Shown: positions 29,674 through 41,066 of the stretch, piece by piece | Position numbering within the stretch: the first letter of the stretch is position 1 | Layout of the letters: every line of letters starts with the position of its first letter | Assembly: GCF_000151315.2 (NCBI RefSeq) | Contig: NW_011887301.1 | Span: 124,001 to 188,000, forward strand | Source of the DNA: Capsaspora owczarzaki ATCC 30864 | Taxonomy: Eukaryota > Opisthokonta > Filasterea | DNA length: 64,000 nt | Direction: 5' to 3' | Position numbers and translations under genes: made by a program | The notes under the pieces: generated by a model | Databases searched by the model: none | What the model was told of the DNA's origin: nothing | What the model saw: the letters and a program-made list of their open reading frames with translations, nothing else

Positions 29674-32310
29674 GGCGGCGGCAGCAGCGTGGGCGGCCAC
29701 GGCAGCAGCAATCGCAGCCTTCTTTGATTCTTTCTTGTTGGCTTTCGGAGCCGGAGCTTCGGCAACTTTGACACGTTTTTGAGCCGGCACATACTGCTCA
29801 AAGTCGTGCACGCCAGCTGGGGGCGCATGACTACCGCCAGTAGTGCTTGCCCCGTACTTTTTGCGAAGTGCTTCATTCGTGTACGAGGTTTCGCCAAGCG
29901 CCTCTGCAGCGAGTCGGGACGCGGCTGCCGTCGCTGCTTGCACGAATGCTTGCGGACTGTTGTTCGACGAAAGGTTGCTGGAGGCCATGGCCAAGTTGAC
30001 GGCGGCGCGCGCAGCGGCAGAGTCCCCTGTCGCTTTGAGAGCCGCAGCCTTGGCAGCCGCTTTCAGCGCAATGGCGCGATGAATCAGCTGCTTCGAGTTG
30101 AGGGGTGCATTAGAGTCGTGAGGGGCGCCTCCCTCGTCGCTTGCTGGTTGGGCACCAGGCGGAGCAGGGATGGTTGCGGTACGTGTGTTTGCTGCTGCCT
30201 TTGCAGGCATGCTCGGTGCGGTGGACGAATAGTGGAAGGTAGCGGTAGTGGTGGATTGAGGGATGAACGGCGGTGCGCCCGGATATGGCTGGGTGGGCAT
30301 GCTGGTGGTGATTGTCGGCGCAAACATCATCCGTTGCGGAATCGCCCCGTGTTCGTTCATGGCTTGCTCCAGCTGTTGCTGATGGGATAGAGCCTCGCGT
30401 GCAGCCTTCTTTGCAGCGCCCAGTGGAGAGAGCGCTGGTCCAGCAGAGACTGCGGGCTGAGACAACGTCGAGGCAGCCTTGTGAGCTCCGGTCGCGTTGG
30501 ATATTGCTGCGGAGGCTGTGATTGCGGCAGCTCGTTTGGAAACGCGTGCTGGTGCAGCAAACACTCGGTCCGGCTCACTGGCTTTGGCTGCGGGAGCTTC
30601 AGCAGTAATAGTAGTCATGGGTTCTGACGCGACAGACACGACAATCTTTGGCACGTCTGGCGGTGCGACGACGATGCCCGTATCGTCTGATTGCATCGGC
30701 CCAGAGGCAGGATGGCCAGCGCCGACTGCCGGTGTCGCTTGAAGCAAACCTGACGACGGCAAGGCCGAGTCCAGGCTGCTGCTCATGGCGGCGGGCGACG
30801 CCGGAAGGCCGAGACGCTCCACGCCAGACTCTGGGTGATAGTGCTTAATCTCTGCTAAAACCATGCGCTTCAAATCCTGCACGGTCAGCTCTAGTCGTTC
30901 GAAATCAAAGTTAAACGGTGCGCACTCTGGCTCATCAATCTCCGAGTGGTACATGGCGAGGTAGGGATGAGCCAGTGCAGCCTCCACTGAAATGCGCTTT
31001 TCCGGGTCAAACTGCAGCATCCGGTCGAGGAGATCGAGGGCTTGCGGGTTGGCCTGGGGATACAGACGCTGGAGCGGGACACGCTCGCGCGCTGGGAAGC
31101 TGAGCATGTACCGCTTCACCTTTTCGCTGCCAATGCTGGACTCGATAAACTTGCGATCTGGCGTGCCAACGAGCCCGATGATCAGGTTGAGTTGATGGAC
31201 GTAGTCCTTGCCGGGGAAGAGCGTGTGGCGGCCGAGCATTTCGGCGAAAATGCAGCCGGCCGACCAGACGTCGATTGCCTTGGTGTAGTGAGCAAAGGAC
31301 AGCATGATTTCGGGAGCGCGGTACCACCTCGTGGCCACGTAGCTCGTCATGAACATGGAGTGCTCCTCCGGCGTGGCCGAGACGCCTCTTGCCATGCCAA
31401 AGTCGCAAATTTTGATGTCGCACTCGGCATTGACGAGCAAATTGGACGGCTTGAGATCGCGATGGAGCACCCCGGCCGAGTGAATGTACTTTAACCCGCG
31501 CAGGAGCTGGTACATAAAGTAGCGCACGTGGTCGTCGCTCAACGGCTGCGACGATCGAATAATGTTGTGCAGGTCCGTGTCCATAAACTCGAGCACCATG
31601 TAGACGTCCTGCAATTTGCTCGATACGTGCGGATCGCTCGGCGTGGGCGTCCCCAGCAGCGACCCACTCACCGGCGTGCCAGCTGGCGGACCTGGCAGAT
31701 TGTTTGATGGGTTTGAGCTCGCATTGGACGACGACGCTGGGCCTTCGGGTTGTGCTGCTGTTGACAACGAAAGTGCTGGTGCAGCCGAAGTACTGGTGGT
31801 GGAGGTGGATGCGATGGCTGCCGCGTCGAAATCGAGCAGCTCGCGCAGCTTGACAATGTTGTCGTGATCTCGAAAGTGCCTCAGCAAGCGGACCTCCCGC
31901 AGCACGCGCCTCGCTTGGGTTGCGTTGTCGAACGCGCGCGAAATCTTCTTGATGGCGACCTTCTCGTTCGTGTCGCGGTTGTAGCCCCAGCAGACCACGC
32001 CGTACGACCCTGCGCCCAGATCCTTCTGCAGCATGTACTTGTCCGACACCACAAAGTCCGTATTGCGGAAGGTGTATGTGTGCGTCTTGGCCAGCGACGA
32101 TGCAGCAGCAGCAGTAGAAGAGGAACTTGTCGCTGCCGTCAGTCCAGCTCCAGCTGCTCCAGTCTCTGTTGCAGCACCAGTCTCGGTTCCTGCTCCAGTT
32201 CCAGCTCCAGTCATCGTGCGTGCTGGTATCGCAGTCGATGTGGCTCCGTTCGTGCCAGGGTGCTCGGGTGACGGTGCTAATGCTCCGTCAGTGACTCTGC
32301 TCGCTTCCAT
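29224..32310 (-). CDS. ERK5-like MAP kinase with TSY activation motif and long tail
   Basis: A single exon of about 1,028 residues from the ATG at 32310. The kinase domain (about 75-455) has GAGSYGVVCWGY, VAIKKISRAF, HRDLKPSNLLV, ICDFGMARG, YVATRWYRAPE and the MAPK insert, and is closest to human ERK5 (MAPK7), which shares RYFxYQLLRGLKYxHSA and EPxCAP. The activation loop reads FMTSYVATRW, where ERK5 has FMTEYVATRW. An insert of about 65 Ser/Pro/Ala residues sits after LRELLDFDAA, before VYMVLEF. The tail of about 570 residues is Ala/Ser/Gln-rich with a run of alanines and a basic NKKESKK segment, comparable in length to the ERK5 tail. It lies divergent from the PAQR3-like gene. Confidence 0.88.
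29638..29672. repeat. CAG/GCA triplet repeat coding for polyalanine
   Basis: About 11 GCA-type triplets inside the MAPK tail give an alanine run on the minus strand. Confidence 0.85.
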
Positions 32311-32561
32311 TGAGCTTTCCACTCAATCTCGCTCTCTCACTCGCTACTTTTGATTTTGGACCAGTCCTTCCTTCCTGTTGCTCAGCAGAGTTGCGTAGTT
32401 TGTGATTGATGAATCGATGTTTGTTTTAAATTTCAGAGAGGGACTGAGCAATTGTCAGCTTCCAAATACGGCGAATGGGGCTTCAGTTCTGAATTTTCAA
32501 CTCAGAGTTTCTGCTTCTGTTTGCTGTTGCTTGCTTCTGTTGCTTGCTTCTATTCCATAGC
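32311..32561. promoter_or_regulatory. Probable shared promoter between MAPK and PAQR3-like gene
   Basis: 251 bp separate the divergent start codons. T-rich stretches and CTTGCTTCTGTTG repeats precede the PAQR3-like ATG. Shared control is inferred from spacing. Confidence 0.4.
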
Positions 32562-33899
32562 ATGGCATCGCTGCATCCAAACAGCGTGCTGCTGCACAAG
32601 TACAGCGAAATCCCGCCGTTCTTGCAGGGCAATCCGCACATCAAGGACGGCTACCGGGTCTTCCTCTCGTACCCAATGTGCCTGCGCAGGTAACTCCCCC
32701 TCCCCCCAATGTCAATTCGCCCCCATTTCACGATGATTGTCACTGACCCTGCTGTGACTGTTTGGATCAGCCTGTGCGTCCTGTCGAACGAGTTTGTCAA
32801 CGTGTGGTCGCACCTTGTCGGGTTCCTGCTGTTTGTCGGCCTCTTCCTGCAAGACCAGGCGTCCGTCATTGAGACCAGCGGTGGCGATGCGACGGATCGC
32901 ATGGTCATCTCAACGGGGCTCGCTTGCTTCCAGGTCAGTGAGAAGAAGATCAGTCAATCCCAATGGCAATCGTACTGGCGCTGGAATATCAACTCAGATT
33001 GCATCCACCCGCATTGACTTGACACTCTGGTTGAAAACAAACACACAACACTTCAGATCTGTATGATATTCTCGGCGTCGTTCCATCTGTTTCACTGCCA
33101 CTCTGAAGACGCGTGTCGGCGATGGCTTCGATTGGACTTGCTCGGGATTTCGGTCGCCGTGTGCGGGTGCTACTTTACTGGAATTTACTATGGATTCTAC
33201 TGCCTTGATGTATGAAAAGTTTGACATTGAGGGGATGTGGTTGGTTGACTGGGAGAATGGATTGGACGCGGCGCAAGTGGAATCTGACTTTGTGCAATTG
33301 CATGCTTGCTTTTCCTTGCTCGTTCCCGCGGTCTTTCAATCTGCACGCGCAGTACTTTCGAAACATGTACTTTGCACTGTGCTCAGTCCTCACCCTGGCA
33401 ACCGTGTCGTTCCAGCTGCATCCGAATTTCGACACGCCTCACTGGTTTGAGCGTCGCCTGGCTCTGTACGCAGCAATAGTCATGTTTGGCATTGTGCCGA
33501 CCATGCACTGGGCCATCATCTATGGCGGGGAGGCTGGAGAAGTGCAGCTCTTCCTTCCCAAGGTGGTCATCATGTACCTGCTCTTCCTGATTGGCGTTAT
33601 TTTCTACATAACTCGATTCCCCGAGCGCTCCTTCCCCGGTATGTCATGCGCCCCTTGTGTAATCGAGATTGTTGACGTTGATGCTTCAGAAGATGCAGCA
33701 AAGCCACGCACTGACTCTTTGTTTGGGGGGGGTGTTCGTTTCTTTTTGTTGTACGTGGACAGGCATGGTTGATATCTTTGGGTCGAGTCACCAATGGTGG
33801 CACGTGTTTGTGCTGGCTGCCTTGCTCTACTGGCACAATGCTGGACTGGAGGTGTTTGCGTACCGGAAAACGATGCCGTGCGTCCAACCTGGTGGCTGA
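32562..33899 (+). CDS. PAQR3: PAQR3-like seven-transmembrane receptor
   Basis: Five exons from the ATG at 32562 to the TGA at 33897-33899, giving about 300 residues. The first has LLHKYSEIPPFLQGNPHIKDGYR, the second LCVLSNEFVNVWSHLVGF, the third FSASFHLFHCHSEDACRRWLRLDLLGIS; the fourth starts at the CAG acceptor before YFRNMYFALCS and the last has FGSSHQWWHVFV. These are the PAQR signatures (NE..N.WSH, S..FH...C, D..GI, HQ.WH), with the metal-site Ser, Asp and His residues present. The order and the DACRRW and PERSFPG motifs match human PAQR3 (RKTG), a Golgi protein that tethers RAF1 and AKT partners. Seven hydrophobic segments are visible. Function beyond the family is inferred. Confidence 0.9.
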
Positions 33900-35851
33900 A
33901 ACATTCTGCGGGCTCTTCCGCGCTTTTTCCGGTCTGTTAGTAGTTGTGCATTGTTCTTCTGTGGTATTGTGTCTCTTGGTGTCTCTTGTACTTGTGCGTT
34001 AATACAGCTCAACAATGAACAATGGGTTTTTCCCTTTCCAGCCACTCTGCTTCTCTTCCATCCCTTTTTGGTTCTTTCAGGTCTTGTGGATCATTCTTCA
34101 TTCTTCATTTTTTTTTTGTCATTGTACTCATTATTAGCATCAGCCACCTTAACCTTCTCCTATTTTAGTGTATGTTCCAGGTGGCTGCTTCGCCCATTGC
34201 AACTTTTTGGCTTTTGCATTGGTTGGCCCTCCCAATCACCCCATCCATTCGCCCGCATCTCTTCAGCTTCCTGTTTGTGCCCTCCCCACCCCCTTGTTAT
34301 CTACCCACACACTTTTGCACATGGATGGGTGGCATTCGATAGCAGCGCCGGCTATTTTGCACGGCATGCGTTGGTGACGAAAGCGCCGGATCCTCCTCCT
34401 CCGACACACACAAATCGAAAACTGCCTCATCGTCGCTGCATTGCTCCTCATCTCCGTCATCGTCGCGCTCGCTTCCTCTCTCGCACCACATCACGCGGAC
34501 CTCTTCTTCTTCTTCATTCGTCACTTGCGTTGCGACACAAAACCCAGTTCTCTCTTCTCATTGCCTTCTCATTGCCTTCTCATTGCTTTGCTTTTTTTTT
34601 TTTTTTTTTTTTTTTCGCATTCTCATTCGATTTTCATTCTCCTTTATTGATTTTTGTTCCCTGCTTCCCCGCTTTTTCGTCTCTTCTTCACTCTTCTTTG
34701 ACTTGTCACTGTTTTTTTTTTTTTTTTGTTTTGATTTTGCTTCCCCCTTTAATGCGCTAAACACTTGAACAGTCCTCCACGTTTTTCAACAGTGAGTTGC
34801 CAGTGCGCCGCTTTTCTTTTTTGTTGTTTTTTCCCCTCTCTTTCGGCCGACAATCTTGCTTCCCAGTTTTGTTGTGATTTTTGGTTTCTTCCCCCACACA
34901 CATTTTCCCGCCTCCTCCCTCAACCTTGACTCTCACTCTCTGCGCACTCGCTGCCACTCTCGGTCACTCGGTCACTTTGCAGCACTCTGACGATGGCTGC
35001 TTGTTGGGTTTTTGTTGGTGAGACGGGGGAGCTGAGGGCCTCGTTTTTGCAGTGAAGTGGGGTGATGCTCCATGGAAGCCGTTTTCCGTCCACTCCCACC
35101 TCCTCTCATATCGCAATCAACACCCCACCAAACCCCAACACCCTCCCTCAGTGGCCTTCTCTCTTGATCTTTGTCTCTCTTTGTCTCTCTTTGTCTCTCT
35201 TTTGTCTTTTTGTGAAGCTCACATTTTTCGTCTCATGATTTTTTTTTTTTCTCATTCTTGTTGATTGTGTTTTTCGGCACCTTTTTTTTTTTTTTTTTTT
35301 TTTTTTTCATTGCATTGCATTTCATTTCGTTTTGGTTTTGTGTTGTTCCATCTCTTTTGTTTCGATTTTCTTGTTTCATTGCATCCTTCTTCTTCTTCTT
35401 CTTCTTTGTCTTGATGTCTCTCTCTCTCCTCGCTTCTCTTCTCTTCTCGTCGTGGATCGGCTGAGCGGCGGGTCTTTTCGTCGGCTCGCGCGGGGATGCT
35501 ATTTCGGCTCGGCTGTTTGTTCACACCCCGCAACCCGCACTCATCTCACGCTTCCATTTTCGCAAAGTCACGCTTTTCACACTCACCAACAACCACAAAG
35601 CCAAGGTTGCGGGAGGAGAAGGAAAGAGATGGCAGAAAACCGGATTGTTTTGAAAGACGAAGAAGACTCAGATTCCAAGCGCTTGCATACTCACCGCGTC
35701 TTCTTGTCATCTGGTTTGTTGCAATCACAGGACCTGCACACTCTGAGAACGAAGGGAAAACTCAAAAGCCAAAACAAACGTGATCAACGCTTTTCAAGTC
35801 TAGCACCCTCCCGGTCTCCGTCCGTCTCTCTCGCCCAGGATTGAATCCTGA
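33900..35851. other. Long pyrimidine-rich intergenic stretch
   Basis: Nearly 2 kb without a supported gene. The plus strand is strongly C/T-biased from about 34440 to 35460, with T-tracts near 34592, 34712, 35240 and 35284 and CTCTCTTTGT repeats at 35168-35200. Open frames here are Phe/Leu/Ser-rich by-products of the bias. It probably holds the promoter and leader of the next gene. Confidence 0.6.
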
Positions 35852-37420
35852 ATGTCTCGTTGCATGGCAAACGCGGCCGCATTCTGGGTGCCTGATGCAC
35901 AATGGTGGGCCAAGGCTATTGCTGCTGGCGTGGACACGAGCCACAATCCTCATCAGCCGACATTGCTCACGGCAGCCACGACCGTGCCCAGCCAACCAGA
36001 CAGCCACAGCTTGTTTGCAGACGTCGTCGACTTGATGATGGGACGGATTACTGCAGCCCCACCTCAATCGGACGGCCACCCTTTCATCTGGCAGCTCATC
36101 TGGTCGGTGTTTGTGGTTGCCTACCCAATTTTAGTCATTGTCACTTCGGCAATCATTGTCGCAGTCCTCGTCTTGAGTTGGCGAAGATTCCAGCAAGAGC
36201 GGCTATTGCAGCAGCTCGCGCAAATATCCTTGCCACGTTACGATCACATTTTAACGCCCGCATCTCCAACAACAGCAGCAACGGCAGCAGCAGCAGGAAC
36301 GACAAAATCCTCGACTACTGGGCCAGTGTCGTCTGCGTCTCTGGCACCGTCACGACCAATCGAGGGTTCTCGTCGCGTGTCCTTTGAGACCGACCGGGAC
36401 GGGCGCGCTGCTTCCCAGGGCAATCCGAGCACGCGGTCGTCTCAGCTCACTCGAAACAGCTCTGCTCGATTCGGCTCGTCGGCGACCAATGCCTCGTCTT
36501 CGCCCTTGGCAGCCTTTGCTGGCTTGTTTCCGTCCTCCAAGTCGAAATCAGCGCTGCCTGCTTCGGCCGAGATGCTGGCATCGACCATGCCTTCCCCTCC
36601 GCCTTCCGCTACCTTGCCCCCATCATCCAGCAGCGCGTCTGCTTCTAACTCCACGGCAAGCAGCTCACAAGCAGCTGGCGAAGCAATTTCCTTGAGTGCG
36701 CATTCCAGTGGCGCCAGTAGTGCACCATTACCAGCGTCAGCGGCTGCGCTCACCCAAAATTCTCGAAAAATCTCTCTCATATCGGAGGCAACGACAGCTG
36801 CCAGCGCGCCGTTTGTGTTTCTTCAGCAACAGATTCATCACATTCGCAAGTCGACTGGCCGTCGGCTATCTGGCATGTCCAAAACGCGTAAACGCGCCGC
36901 GTCAGATGTTGGCGAGCTGCTGGGCGCTGGCCGGTCGGCGAGCTTGCCCGTTTCTCGCAACGGCCAACCGGATGGCAGCTTCGACTTGCCGCGGTCGTCC
37001 TCGCACGATCTGCTGTCCGACTCGGGCACTCAGGCCACAACCACCTCAAGTGGTGCTGCTTCCGAGGACGATAATCTGCTCAGCAGCAGCGATGCACTGG
37101 GTGAAGACGACGAGGCTGGTGGCGAGTCGGCATTCTCGCCTGCGCAAGTTCCACGCAACGGCAGCGCCGATTGGGTTGTTCTCGATGAACAGTCGCGCAC
37201 TATTCCATCGCCAACAGCGCAGGAAACTGGCAACCCCAACCCCGCTCTCCGCAAGAAAAAGTCGGTGAAACGCAAAATCAGCAAGCTCAGCAGCAAACTG
37301 ACCCAATCGGTTCTTCACCCTTTCCGTCCTAAAGGCCATAGTTCCTTCAGCAGCTCGGCATCGGCCTCCCAAATCCATGCCTCGTCGTCCACGTCCACCT
37401 TCGAGACTACCCGTGCTTAA
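35852..37420 (+). CDS. Single-pass membrane protein with Ser-rich cytoplasmic tail, unknown
   Basis: One exon of 522 residues with the first ATG as start (MSRCMANAAAFWVPDAQWW). Residues about 83-110 form one strong membrane helix (LIWSVFVVAYPILVIVTSAI) followed by the basic SWRRFQQER, so the N terminus probably faces out or the lumen and the tail is cytosolic. The tail is rich in Ser, Thr and Ala, with basic patches such as GRRLSGMSKTRKRAA and KKKSVKRKISKL near the end and many likely phosphorylation sites (RRVSF, RKISL). No cleavable signal peptide and no known domain are visible. I do not recognise it; a membrane adaptor or scaffold is possible. Confidence 0.65.
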   Translation: MSRCMANAAAFWVPDAQWWAKAIAAGVDTSHNPHQPTLLTAATTVPSQPDSHSLFADVVDLMMGRITAAPPQSDGHPFIWQLIWSVFVVAYPILVIVTSAIIVAVLVLSWRRFQQERLLQQLAQISLPRYDHILTPASPTTAATAAAAGTTKSSTTGPVSSASLAPSRPIEGSRRVSFETDRDGRAASQGNPSTRSSQLTRNSSARFGSSATNASSSPLAAFAGLFPSSKSKSALPASAEMLASTMPSPPPSATLPPSSSSASASNSTASSSQAAGEAISLSAHSSGASSAPLPASAAALTQNSRKISLISEATTAASAPFVFLQQQIHHIRKSTGRRLSGMSKTRKRAASDVGELLGAGRSASLPVSRNGQPDGSFDLPRSSSHDLLSDSGTQATTTSSGAASEDDNLLSSSDALGEDDEAGGESAFSPAQVPRNGSADWVVLDEQSRTIPSPTAQETGNPNPALRKKKSVKRKISKLSSKLTQSVLHPFRPKGHSSFSSSASASQIHASSSTSTFETTRA

Positions 37421-37477
37421 TGGACTGTTTGGGAGCCAAGTTTTAACTGTTGTTTTTCAAGTAGTTTCGCTTTTTCG

Positions 37478-37518
<41 letters not shown>

Positions 37519-37888
37519 GCTGTTGTTGTTTTCGTTTGGCTATTTAAGAAATTACATTATTTATTGATTTTTCTTTTCTGCTCTCAGCCAAGTAGCGTGC
37601 CAAGTAGCACCAACACACCCGGCCAGTGTGTGTGTTGTGCTGATTTATTTTTATTTTTTGTAATTTGAAAGAATAATTTTTGAAAACCGGGTGCGTTGGA
37701 AACTCGATATATCGATGCCTCCGTACTTTCCAGCCCTGTACTCTGCATTTATGACATCCATTAAGATTGCACTTGAGCAGTCAAGATGGCTCGCCCTCTC
37801 CAAAGTCGAAATGGACTAGAAATAAAATGCAGCCAAAGAAAATTGTCGGTTTTATGATACAGACGAAAACGGACAACACACAGTTCGA
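37421..37888. other. Convergent 3' region with GTT repeat
   Basis: About 470 bp between the convergent membrane-protein and CCT6 genes. It holds a (GTT)n repeat and AT-rich sequence, consistent with two 3' UTRs. No gene seen. Confidence 0.55.
37477..37530. repeat. (GTT)n microsatellite
   Basis: About 18 GTT units, one interrupted by GCT, in the 3' region after the membrane-protein gene. Confidence 0.95.
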
Positions 37889-40604
37889 TTAGCCCTTAAG
37901 AGACGAGCGGCCAGCACGCAGGATCTCGTCGACAAGCACAAGGTTGCCAGCAATGACCGAGCTGTAAGGAAACAAAATCAAAAAAAGACCAAAGTAAGCC
38001 ATCAGTTTTTGTTGTTTTTTTCAGCAACCGAACGCTCGCAAAACATCAATGATAACCTACCACGAGTGAATGAGTTGACGCTTGACGCGGTAGTTGTCCC
38101 AGATACCCTCGTCGGCGGGGTTGAGGGCAAGACCTGTTGCGAGATCAACGCCAGAGATGTGACCAGCTTGATGCTCCTCCTGAAGTGTGACCATCGTGTC
38201 CTGGGGATCAAAGCCAGCGTTCTGGGCAAGAACCTTGGGGATGATGAGGAAGGCGTCGGCAAATGCCTGGACACCAAGACGTGCGCGGCCCTTGATGGTC
38301 AGGGCAAAGCGTTGGAGCTCGCTCGAGAGGGCGACTTCGAACGCGCCAGCGCCAGGGATGACGGCCTTATCCTCGATGGCGTTCTTGACAGCACGGAGAC
38401 CGTCGCGAACAGCGTCCTTCAGCTGGGTGATGCTGTACGCGGCAGGGCCTTGCAAAAGCAGAGTGACGGACAGCGGGCTCTTGCAGTTCTCGACAAAGGT
38501 GAACTTTTCCTCGCCGATCGACTGCTCGTAGACGACGCCAGCCCAGCCGAGCACTTCGGGGGTGAGCTCATCCACCGTGTTCATGGCGCTGCCACCGCAC
38601 GCGAGACCGAGACTGTGCGAGCAAGTCGAAAAAATTAACAAAACAGAAGGCAGAAACAATGATGAGATGGAAGGTCTAAGCCAGCACGCCCTTGCAATCT
38701 CCACGCCCGTGCCCCCACATTCCAAGGAATCAAAGAACAGTCAAAGGTGGGTGTGGCTGTCTTACCGCTCCATGTTTCGTCGCTTGGCGCGGCGAAGAGC
38801 GAGAATGTTGGCCTTTGCGAGCATGTCCAACGACAGAGGGTCAATACCCTTCTGGTTGATAATGACAAAGCCCTTGTTCGACGACCCGACAACAGAGTTC
38901 TTGAACTCGATCAGCTTGCGAACCTTGTCGTCGACAAACTTGCGCTCGGCAGCGACCATCTTGTCGCGCTCGGCAGCAGAGCTGTAGAAGAAGCCCGAGT
39001 TGATCTCGCTGTGTTTAAGTAGTAGTCGTAGTAAAAGTATGTGTGAGAGAGGGGATGATGGTGTTTGTGAGTATATGCTAGCGATTCAAAGACCAAACGA
39101 CAGAAAAAATGCAATGGCAAGCCCACTCGTTCCCTTGTTGCACCAAAACAAGCAAAAAAACACCATACCTCTTTTCATATTCGAGAGACACGTTGAGTGT
39201 AAGAATGTAAGCATCCTCAACACGCTTGGGCATGTCGGGGTGACGACCGCCGTGATCCAGCACCAAGCCCTTGACAAGAGTCGCGTCAACGTCTGCCTTC
39301 TGCTTCATCTCCATGATCTGGATGATGGCGATAAGACGAGAGTCAGTCAAGCATTCACAAAATGGCGTTGCAAAGAGAGGTCAAAAATGAATCCTTCAAA
39401 AACACAAAGTAAAATCCTGACCTCAACCATGAACAGGTCCAGTGGTCGCTCTGGGCGCTGAATCGTCAGCAACGAGTCGACAATGACCTCTGTCAGACGG
39501 TCGGCAAGATCCAGCGGAACCTTTGTGCGGAGGGAGGTGCGGGCGACCTGGACAAGCGTGTCGCGATCCATGTCCTTGCTGACCTTCAGGTCCTCGAGGA
39601 CCTGGAGGGCCTTCTTCTTGGCAATCTCAAAGCCCTCGTTGATGATGCGGGCGTGCAGGCCCTCGGACATGTAACGGTTGGCCTGCTTGAGCAGCTCGCC
39701 AATGAGCAGCACCGTCGAGGTCGTGCCGTCGCCAGTCACGTCGTCCTGGGCGGTCGATGCGCGGGCAATGAGCGAGGCCGTCGGGTGTTGGATTTGCTGT
39801 GCGAGTAGCATGAGGGTGCAGATGTGGATGAGTGCCAGTCCAAGAAGGAAAAGAAAAAACCAATGCAAAAAACAGGACTCGCATTGCTACGTCAGTTTCA
39901 GCGAAAGAAAAAAAAAAAAAAAAAAAACTCAAGCACATGGCAATGAAACTCAATCAAAAGCCAATGCAAAAAAAATAATAAAATAATAATACAAATAAAA
40001 TATAAAATAAAATAAAATAGTTGGGCTTCTATGAAACACAAAAGTCCCAAAAACGATGCAGCACTGCATCACATTCGAGGGCTGGCCTCAGCGGGTCGGC
40101 CACAGCGGATGTGCATCCATGAGATCAACCATCCTTCCATGTCACCGCATACCCCCTCCCTCCGCTGCCTTGGCTCTTTCCATACAGTTGTCGCCGCCAA
40201 AAGAAAAAAAAAAATATTGGTTTTTTACCATTTCGTGGAGAAGAACGTTGCCGTCCTTGGTGATCTTGATGTCGCCAGAGCCAGAGACGAGCCTGCAGAG
40301 TGCGCACGTCGTTGTTTGATGTCGCAGAAAGAGAGAGAGAGAGACGAAGGAGACGAGGTGGGAGAAGCCAGACACAAGAAACAGAATCCAAAGCAAACAG
40401 TCAGTCAAACAAATAAAATAAAATAGAATAAATCGAGATCGCGGCTTCCAAGCATCGCTGCACTCACATCTTCATGGTGCCCTTGGGACCGAGGTTGCTC
40501 TTGAGGACCTCCTGGAGACCTTGGGCAGCCGTGATGTTGACCAGCAGCGCCTGGGACGCGCGCGCCACCTCGGCCTTCGGGTTGAGGGTCTTGATCGACG
40601 ACAT
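37889..40604 (-). CDS. CCT6: Chaperonin TCP-1 subunit zeta
   Basis: About seven coding exons from the ATG at 40604 to the TAA at 37889-37891. The protein is a subunit of the CCT/TRiC ring that folds actin and tubulin. It matches human CCT6[59 protein letters not shown] with the ATPase GDGTT motif, [74 protein letters not shown], and the ending [13 protein letters not shown]. Reading phase is kept at each intron. All nucleotide-binding motifs are intact. Confidence 0.95.
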
Positions 40605-41066
40605 TGTGGTGCAAGACGAATGGGGGAGTGAGCTTCTCCCGTCCAAAGTGTGTGTGAGATCAAACAAAGCAAACAGGATTGAAAAAGACGATGATGATGA
40701 TTGGGAGGTGTTGTTGAAGCTGGAGGTTGCTGGCAAATGGTGGGGGCGAATTGGATTTTTGGCGGGGTTCACGGATCGCCTCCTCCTCCCCCTTCTCTCG
40801 CATGGATTTATGAGCGTATGGAGAGGAGTTGGATTTACAGCACGTTCAAAAATGAGCTTGGGTTGCTGCCTCGCGGGAAGCGCACTTCGACATTTCAACA
40901 ACTCCGCTCGTTCAAACTCGGATTGTCCAACAATGGAAATGGAAATGGAGAGGCTATGGACTCCTTAGGATTAAAACATGCATTATTTGAAACAAAAGAC
41001 GCCATCAGTCAAAATAACAGCGAGCAGCTAGCGCGAATGACATGTTGCTTGTCGGCTTTTCGCGCT
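40605..41066. promoter_or_regulatory. CCT6 promoter region
   Basis: About 460 bp between the CCT6 start and the stop of the receptor tyrosine kinase, both on the minus strand. It should hold the CCT6 promoter and the 3' end of the kinase transcript. No distinct box is recognised. Confidence 0.4.

Noticed and set aside
33951-34760. 269-residue Phe/Leu/Ser-rich plus-strand frame
   Set aside because: It follows from the pyrimidine bias of the stretch; no motif, signal or splice support.
37477-37530. CRISPR-like or other spaced repeat array
   Set aside because: It is a plain trinucleotide microsatellite; no spaced repeat array was seen anywhere in the window.
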